The position numbers and the translations under genes were made by a program. DNA of 28,680 nucleotides from a virus: positions 1 through 28,680 of the IMG/VR virus record IMGVR_UViG_3300044951_000983. The stretch is one strand, 5' to 3'. Of the stretch, positions 23,090-28,680 are shown in pieces. A model generated the notes under the pieces. That model saw nothing but the letters and a program-made list of their open reading frames with translations. It ran no database searches and was not told the origin of the DNA. Position 1 is the stretch's first letter. Every line of letters starts with the position of its first letter.

Positions 23090-23793
23090 GTATATTAACA
23101 GAATTAAGAAAATCCTCTCCTAGTAAGATTATAGATTTATTTAGTGCGGACTTGTCTACCGTAGGAGGTTCTGAGGTGTTAAACTTTTTCTCGGACACTA
23201 ATGAGTTGGGTAATAGTTTAGTTTTTGATTCTGAAACCTATATTGCCTACCCATTTGAGATGAAAGGTTTTGAGTGGGATGGTGCTGGTCAACTAGCAAC
23301 CCCTAAACTAACAATAGCTAACTTAGGTGGATTGATAAGTGAGTATAATAGATTATATCAAGACTTATTAGGATTAAAAGTTACTCGAATTCGCACTATG
23401 TTAAAATACATAGATGCAGTAAACTTTGAAGAAGGTAACCTAGAAGCTGACCCTGAGGCTCAGTTTCCTAAAGAAGTGTACTTTATTGATCGTAAGGTAG
23501 TAGAAACTAATACTACTGTAGTTTATGACTTAGTATCTGCTCTTGATGTTAGTTCCGTTAAATTACCTCGTAGACTAATTATTCAAAATATTTGTCAGTG
23601 GAGGTATAAAGACGCTAATTGTAACTATCTACCTTCAGCACACGAGAACAGAATGTTTACTAGTGTAGGTACACCAACAACAGACCCCCTATTAGACGTT
23701 TGTGGTAAGAAACTATCAGACTGCAAACTAAGATTTGGCGCAAGTTCAGTATTAAATTATGGAGCCTTTCCAGGTGCAGGATTATTTAGCTAA
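23086..23793 (+). CDS. L: Minor tail protein, lambda gpL family (Fe-S tail tip protein)
   Basis: This 235-aa protein (lambda gpL is 232 aa) carries four cysteines with family-like spacing near the C-terminus: C170-x8-C179 within ICQWRYKDANC, and C206-x6-C213 within CGKKLSDC. In lambda gpL the equivalent cysteines ligate a 4Fe-4S cluster. The N-terminus (SSPSKIIDLFSADLSTVGG) and the segment FPKEVYFIDRKVVETNTTVV also fit. gpL is part of the hub at the tail tip. It overlaps M by ATGA and K by 35 nt, so M-L-K are translated as a coupled set. Compared with lambda, the gap between the two cysteine pairs is a little longer (26 residues). Confidence 0.9.
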   Translation: MSILTELRKSSPSKIIDLFSADLSTVGGSEVLNFFSDTNELGNSLVFDSETYIAYPFEMKGFEWDGAGQLATPKLTIANLGGLISEYNRLYQDLLGLKVTRIRTMLKYIDAVNFEEGNLEADPEAQFPKEVYFIDRKVVETNTTVVYDLVSALDVSSVKLPRRLIIQNICQWRYKDANCNYLPSAHENRMFTSVGTPTTDPLLDVCGKKLSDCKLRFGASSVLNYGAFPGAGLFS

Positions 23794-24472
23794 TTTTATA
23801 GAGTACGCTGAAGCTAATATACTAAAAGAAGCCTGTGGAGTAATTGTAAATAATTCTTTTATACCTTGCACTAATATAGCAATTGATAAGGATACTTTTA
23901 TAATTGATCCTATAGAATATTTAAAGGCTTCTAAACAGGGTGCTATACAGTTTATTTGTCATAGTCATTTAACTGGATCCTCTAAGCCTACGCCAGCAGA
24001 TATCTATGGATGTAATAAGAGTAAAGTACCTTGGTTTATATATTCATTAGTTGACAAAACTAGTAGTATAAATGCACCTACTGATTATAAATTCCCCTTT
24101 CTAGGTAGACCCTATTATTTCGGTACCCTAGACTGCTGGGGCTTAGTAGGAGATGTACTACTAGAAGAGAAAGGTATTAAAGTTGGTAGGCCAAAAGTTA
24201 CAGAGCAGGACTGGTTCAAATATGAAGAAAATTTATTTGAAAAGTATGCAGATGATAACGGCTTTGAAAAAGTAGTAGATAAAACACTAAATAAGTATGA
24301 TGTATTATTATTTAAAGCTGGTCGAACTAAAATACCTAACCATTCAGGTATAATGTATGATAATGGTACATTTTTACACCATACAGCCAATAGAATTTCT
24401 TCACAAGAAATATATGGAGGCTACTGGAATAAATGTACAGTGGCCTTATATAGGCATAGAGAGTTAAAATGA
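23759..24472 (+). CDS. K: Tail assembly protein, lambda gpK family (JAMM plus NlpC/P60 peptidase)
   Basis: This 237-aa protein has two hydrolase-like domains. Residues 1-100 are a JAB/MPN domain with E24 (KEACGV) and HSHLTGSSKPTPAD, giving metal ligands H68, H70 and D81, with Thr78 where the consensus has Ser. Residues 110-237 are an NlpC/P60 domain with C126 in TLDCWGLVGD, H195 in NHSGIMYDNG, and H207 as probable third residue. The family is needed for tail tip assembly and probably cuts peptidoglycan or a tail protein. Overlap with L is 35 nt if ATG 23759 is used. A GTG at 23774, with GGAG at 23761-23764, is a credible alternative start that leaves the domain intact. The stop overlaps I (ATGA). 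Confidence 0.88.
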   Translation: MEPFQVQDYLANFIEYAEANILKEACGVIVNNSFIPCTNIAIDKDTFIIDPIEYLKASKQGAIQFICHSHLTGSSKPTPADIYGCNKSKVPWFIYSLVDKTSSINAPTDYKFPFLGRPYYFGTLDCWGLVGDVLLEEKGIKVGRPKVTEQDWFKYEENLFEKYADDNGFEKVVDKTLNKYDVLLFKAGRTKIPNHSGIMYDNGTFLHHTANRISSQEIYGGYWNKCTVALYRHRELK

Positions 24473-25449
24473 GAACAGTATACCTATATGGTGATCTAGC
24501 AGAGCTATTCACGGATAAGATAGGCCTTGAAGTTAAGTCTATTCGTGAAACTATACGTGCACTATCAGCTAACTTCCCTAATTTTGCCAATTATATGCTA
24601 GAGCATAAACCTGGCTTTCATATTAAGGTTGGAGATATTCTTCGTGAAGAAGATACTCTTGAGGAACCAATCGGTAATAAAGATATTCATCTAATACCTG
24701 TAGTTGCTGGTTCTGGTAAACTAGGTATGATAATTGCGGGGGCTTTCCTAATCTATATGACAGCAGGTGCTGCATCAGGTGCAGTTCTCGGGTCCTCTAC
24801 TTTCGCGGGCACCACTGCAGGCTCTTTCTGGCTAGGAAGTACTGGAGCCATATCTGCTAGTGTGGCTGCCTCTCTTGGTCAAATTGGTGTAGGTTTAGTA
24901 ATGGCAGGTATTTCTGCTGTTCTATTTGCTCCACCAAAGCCTAAAGCCCAAAAATCTACAGAAAATACTCCAAATACTTATTTTAGCGGTGCTGTAAATA
25001 CTGTAGCACAAGGGCTACCAGTACCAATTGGTTATGGGGAGCTTATTATTGGTTCCGCTATTGTAAGCGCTACATTTAGTGTAGATAGTGGGGCGGGAAC
25101 TAAAAAATACGAGTGGAGCTTTCCAGCCTCTGGTACTGTTGGCTGGACACTTATTTCTGGTACTACTTATCAGAGTAATAGTCTGAACATAAAATATAAT
25201 ACAAATTTAGGTGAGTATACTTGGAATCAAGTTACATTAGTCCCAGCGTACTATGATTTCGATGAGTTTGGAAACTATGTAGAGTATCCCGAGTCTACTA
25301 GCACAAGAGTGTACACCTATAGTGAATATACAGGTAGGTTTAAATCACCACGAGTGCAATTCGCTATTGGTAGGATTAATAAAGGTTTTAATGCTACTTA
25401 TGGTAGCGCAACAGGTTCAGATGTTATACCAGAAGGCTGGGGTTCCTAA
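24469..25449 (+). CDS. I: Tail assembly protein, lambda gpI family, with C-terminal extension
   Basis: Residues 1-85 form the ubiquitin-like N-terminal domain of this family (MRTVYLYGDLAELFTDKIGL ... VGDILREEDTLEEPIGNKDI). Residues about 78-155 are hydrophobic and Gly/Ala-rich (GMIIAGAFLIYMTAGAASGA, VGLVMAGISAVLFAPP). Residues about 169-206 carry the conserved SGAVNTVAQGLPVPIGYGEL end. gpI acts with gpJ in tail tip assembly. Lambda gpI is about 223 aa. This one goes on for about 120 more residues, with a beta-rich sequence (KKYEWSFPASGTVGWTLISG ... FKSPRVQFAIGRIN), so an extra Ig-like domain is likely. The start overlaps K by ATGA and the stop overlaps J by TAATG. Confidence 0.85.
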   Translation: MRTVYLYGDLAELFTDKIGLEVKSIRETIRALSANFPNFANYMLEHKPGFHIKVGDILREEDTLEEPIGNKDIHLIPVVAGSGKLGMIIAGAFLIYMTAGAASGAVLGSSTFAGTTAGSFWLGSTGAISASVAASLGQIGVGLVMAGISAVLFAPPKPKAQKSTENTPNTYFSGAVNTVAQGLPVPIGYGELIIGSAIVSATFSVDSGAGTKKYEWSFPASGTVGWTLISGTTYQSNSLNIKYNTNLGEYTWNQVTLVPAYYDFDEFGNYVEYPESTSTRVYTYSEYTGRFKSPRVQFAIGRINKGFNATYGSATGSDVIPEGWGS

Positions 25450-28400
25450 TGAATACAAATTTAATTATTGGTAGTGGTGGAGGAGGTAAAGGAGGAGGTA
25501 GTCATACTCCAGTAGAGAGCCCAGATACTCTTAAATCTCAATCCTTTGCGGAAGTAGTTGATCTATTGTGTGAAGGTGAGATAGTTGGTTTAGTAGACGG
25601 TATAAAATCTATCTACATTAATGATACCCCTATCCAAAATTCTGATGGTACCTTTAACTATGAAGAAAGTGGCTTCCAGTACTATTTTAGAACAGGTACT
25701 CAAGATCAGGAGTATATTCCAGGTTTTGAAGTCCCTCAGGCTGAAATTCCTGTTGGAAGAGAAGTAAAGTTTTCTTCCCCAGTAACGGAAACTGTTGTAA
25801 CTTCCGCCGAGGAAAATGTAGACTTTGTAAGAGTAACTATAGATATTCCCGCCTTAGTGCACTACGCAGATAATGGTGATACTAATGGTTCAGAAGTACA
25901 ATTTAACATCGATATAATTAAGAATGGTCTAGGTAATTCTCCAATTAGTGCTGTAAAGAGAACAGTTATTGGAAAAACTACATCTAATTATCAACTTAGT
26001 TATCTTATTGAGTTGCCACGTACCCCTGGGATGGCAAATGAATTCTTCGCCATTAAAGTAACAAAACTTACTAAGGATTCTACGACATTAAAGCTCCAGA
26101 ATACATTAAAGTTTTCTAGCTTTACTAAGGTATCAAATACTAAGATGAGGTATCCCAACTCAGCACTATGTGCTATGAGAATGGCTTCCTCTCAGTTTAA
26201 CTCTATACCTAAACGCGGCTATCACGTAAAGTTACTAAAAGTAAAAATTCCTAGTAATTATAATCCAGAAACTAGAGAATATACTGGTATTTGGGATGGT
26301 ACGTTTGACTATGCTTGGACTAACAATCCTGCATGGTGTTACTACGACCTTATTACTAATGAGCGCTACGGACTTGGTGAATATATATCAGAAGACTTAG
26401 TAGATAAGTGGTCATTATATACTATTGCACAGTATTGTGACCAGTCAGTACCTACAGGGTTCAAGACTACTGAAGGTACAGATATACTCGAACCTCGTTT
26501 TACTCTAAATACTTATATTCAAGAACGTCAAGAAGCTATTAAACTCCTATATGACATTGCCAGTGCCTTCCGTGGAATGATTTACTGGACTAATGGCACT
26601 TTACATACTGAACAAGACTCTTCTAGTAGTACGCCTACTCTACAATTTACTAATAGTAATGTAGTAGGAGGTACATTTACGTATTCGGGTGCTTCAAAGA
26701 AAGTTGTACATACTGCTGCATTGGTTACCTGGAATGATCCTCAAGCTTTATACCAACAAAAGATTGAGTATGTAGAAGATAGATTAGGAATAGAGCGCTA
26801 TGGTTATAATCCTTCTGAGATAATTGCTTTTGGATGTACTTCTAGAGGTCAGGCTGTTCGTGCAGGAAACTGGCTACTATATACTGAAAGGGTAGAATCT
26901 AATATTGTTAGTTTTTCCGCAGGACTAGATTCTGTATATTGCACACCAGGTACTATTATAAAAGTATTTGATGAAGCTTTAGTAGGTGTAGAATATAGTG
27001 GTAGAATAGTTTCGTCCCTTACTAATACTATATCTCTAGATAGGGAAGTAACACTAGCGACAGGACAGACCTATTCTGTTAGACTAAGCACTCATAACCC
27101 CAACTATTCTCCAACCGATGAAATTACTGCCTCCGATCAGATTGGTACTAATCCTTCGTATTATACTCAAACATTTACTATTACCAATATTCCCGGTAGT
27201 TATGAAACTTTAACTCTATCTGGAGTTCCAACTAACTTATTAGTTGGAGCTACTTGGTCTATTTATAGTACTAGTTTAAATGAAAAACTATATAGAGTAG
27301 TTTCATTAAAAGAATCTGATAGTATTGGAGTTTATGAAATATCCGCAATGCTGCATAACCCTGATAAGTTTGCATTCATTGAAAATAATATCCAATTAGA
27401 AGAAAGGACTTACTCCACTTTATCTGCTCTACCTGAAGCAGTTAGCCTCGAAAGTATAGTATCCTCAAGTGGAACCTACCGTGATAGTTCTGACATTCTC
27501 AGAACTAGTCTAACCGTGGGCTTTTCAGCAGCATTATACGCATCTAGCTACACATTAGAAATTAAGCGTAATTCAGGTAACTGGGTAGAAGTGTATACTA
27601 AGAAGGCTGAGCTTAATTATACATTTTATGACTTATCTGCTAATGAAGAATATGCTATAAAAATAACTCCATTTAATATAATTGGTAAATCAGGACCTAG
27701 TACTATTGCACATGGGTTTACTATAGAGCATACTACTGAAGCTGTTGGTAATTCAATGGTAGCCAACTTTAGAAGTACTCTAAGGCCTACAGACTTATTG
27801 TTAGAATGGGATGCCTACCCAAGTATTGAGCCGGTAACATATACTATTAGTAAAGGTGCTAGTTATGAAACTAGTTCTGTAGTATATAGTGGTATTACAA
27901 GTAGAAGTCAAGCTATTACCGAGAATATTATAGGTACTTATACTTATTGGATCGTAGCTACATTTAATAGTGGGGATTATACTAACCCTACGAGACTAGA
28001 TATTGATATTACCGCTCCATTACCAGTAGTTGATGTTAGAAGTAGTGGTGAAATAAACCAGAATAGTTTGGGGTGGGAATTTCAGGAAACTAAGGTTGGT
28101 ACTTTAGAGACTGAAATATGGTCTGCTTCTACCAATGATAGGACTCTGGCTACAAAACTTATTAGTTTAGCTTATCCTACATCAGCTTATACACATATGG
28201 GACTGGCTTCTGAACAAACAGTTTATTACTGGTTAAGAGTTAAGGATACTAGAGGTAATACCTCAATCTACTACCCATTTAATGTGGACAAAGGCCTAAA
28301 AGTAACTACTAGGATTGGTACCCCGGAAGTATTGGGATTAATAGCTGGTAGTATTACATCTTCAGAGTTACACGCAGATCTAAATGAAACATTAGATAGT

Positions 28401-28680
28401 GTAGATGAAGCCGTATTTGGTATAGATGGTGTAACAGAAGGACTAGTTGGAACCTACTCTGTAAAAATAGATTCTGGTGGTAAAGTAGCTGGTTATGGTC
28501 TATATAATGACGCCACAACTTCCAGATTTATTGTGTCTGCAAATGAATTCGCCGTTACTACTCCAGATAGTTCTTTAGATTTAATTGCTAGGAATACCAC
28601 TTACGCTGTTGGTAAATGTGTTAGAGTATCTGACTTAGCCTATAAACATCTAATGCTAGTTTGTAAAGGAGCAGGAACCA
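25449..28680 (+). CDS. J: Tip attachment / host-specificity protein, lambda gpJ family (3'-truncated by the window)
   Basis: The frame starting at ATG 25449 stays open to the last base, giving at least 1077 residues. The N-terminus shows the family signature: a Gly-rich start (IIGSGGGGKGGGSHTPVESP), then FAEVVDLLCEGEIVGLVDGI and a region with GIWDGTFDYAWTNNPAWCYY followed by DLITNERYGLGEY. The middle contains RGMIYWTNGTLHTEQD and RVVSLKESDSIGVYEISAM, followed by FN3-like modules (NYTFYDLSANEEYAIKITPF). Near the end of the window TYSVKIDSGGKVAGYGLYND starts a DUF1983-like region. gpJ trimers form the central tail fibre and bind the host receptor. The receptor-binding C-terminus is outside the window. 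Confidence 0.92.
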   Translation, partial: MNTNLIIGSGGGGKGGGSHTPVESPDTLKSQSFAEVVDLLCEGEIVGLVDGIKSIYINDTPIQNSDGTFNYEESGFQYYFRTGTQDQEYIPGFEVPQAEIPVGREVKFSSPVTETVVTSAEENVDFVRVTIDIPALVHYADNGDTNGSEVQFNIDIIKNGLGNSPISAVKRTVIGKTTSNYQLSYLIELPRTPGMANEFFAIKVTKLTKDSTTLKLQNTLKFSSFTKVSNTKMRYPNSALCAMRMASSQFNSIPKRGYHVKLLKVKIPSNYNPETREYTGIWDGTFDYAWTNNPAWCYYDLITNERYGLGEYISEDLVDKWSLYTIAQYCDQSVPTGFKTTEGTDILEPRFTLNTYIQERQEAIKLLYDIASAFRGMIYWTNGTLHTEQDSSSSTPTLQFTNSNVVGGTFTYSGASKKVVHTAALVTWNDPQALYQQKIEYVEDRLGIERYGYNPSEIIAFGCTSRGQAVRAGNWLLYTERVESNIVSFSAGLDSVYCTPGTIIKVFDEALVGVEYSGRIVSSLTNTISLDREVTLATGQTYSVRLSTHNPNYSPTDEITASDQIGTNPSYYTQTFTITNIPGSYETLTLSGVPTNLLVGATWSIYSTSLNEKLYRVVSLKESDSIGVYEISAMLHNPDKFAFIENNIQLEERTYSTLSALPEAVSLESIVSSSGTYRDSSDILRTSLTVGFSAALYASSYTLEIKRNSGNWVEVYTKKAELNYTFYDLSANEEYAIKITPFNIIGKSGPSTIAHGFTIEHTTEAVGNSMVANFRSTLRPTDLLLEWDAYPSIEPVTYTISKGASYETSSVVYSGITSRSQAITENIIGTYTYWIVATFNSGDYTNPTRLDIDITAPLPVVDVRSSGEINQNSLGWEFQETKVGTLETEIWSASTNDRTLATKLISLAYPTSAYTHMGLASEQTVYYWLRVKDTRGNTSIYYPFNVDKGLKVTTRIGTPEVLGLIAGSITSSELHADLNETLDSVDEAVFGIDGVTEGLVGTYSVKIDSGGKVAGYGLYNDATTSRFIVSANEFAVTTPDSSLDLIARNTTYAVGKCVRVSDLAYKHLMLVCKGAGT

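Noticed and set aside
12570-28680. Stop-codon reassignment, as in some AT-rich phages
   Set aside because: TAG ends genes at 12238, 14671 and 15175, TGA and TAA end others, and no gene is interrupted by a single stop type.

Overview
The window is the structural (virion assembly) region of a long-tailed, lambda-type siphovirus or prophage that infects a Gram-negative bacterium. The lambda-like order tail terminator, tail tube, frameshifted G/GT chaperones, tape measure, M, L, K, I, J supports this. All genes lie on the + strand and are packed with TAATG or ATGA stop/start overlaps, so they form one or a few long late transcripts. TAA, TAG and TGA are all used as stops, so the code is standard. 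I saw no integrase, replication, lysis, tRNA or CRISPR features. The host cannot be named from the sequence. The backbone is AT-rich and unusually full of CTAG, which argues against an enteric host.

Region 1 (1-5678) holds two related adhesin genes. The first is cut by the window start. Both carry tandem repeats of about 41 residues with an Asp-box-like core (SPDGTTW), which look like beta-propeller blades, followed by two beta-rich domains. In the second gene (1379 aa) all of this is one polypeptide that continues into an Ig/FN3-like domain and then an AT-rich solenoid of about twenty 22-residue repeats. In the first copy a 10-nt length difference splits the protein into two ORFs joined by TAATG. 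A 27-aa mini-ORF sits between the genes.

Region 2 (5681-10194) holds an unrecognised 162-aa protein and a 1341-aa multidomain tail fibre or spike. The DNA of 1-1290, 1540-3975 and 5681-10194 is much richer in GC than everything else. Hand counts: 34/60 GC at 2641-2700 and 29/60 at 7201-7260, against 14/60 at 4381-4440 and 15/60 at 20281-20340. The host-recognition genes therefore look like an imported, shuffled cassette set into an AT-rich phage backbone.

Region 3 (10203-14671) holds the neck and connector genes: two conserved phage structural proteins that share an LYS-x2-VD motif, a 35-aa Trp-Gly-rich microprotein, a 108-aa Ig-like small protein, a gp6-like head-tail connector, and a 510-aa neck/tail-completion protein with a large unrecognised N-terminal part.

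Region 4 (14686-28680) is the tail operon. It opens with a near-consensus promoter, then the tail terminator, a major tail tube protein with an inserted domain, a hairpin that could trim transcription, and the G/GT chaperone pair with a canonical -1 slippery heptamer AAATTTT. The 1785-aa tape measure follows (about 270 nm of tail by the usual ruler relation), then the tip proteins M, L (four Fe-S cysteines), K (JAMM plus NlpC/P60 peptidase), I, and J, which runs off the end of the window.
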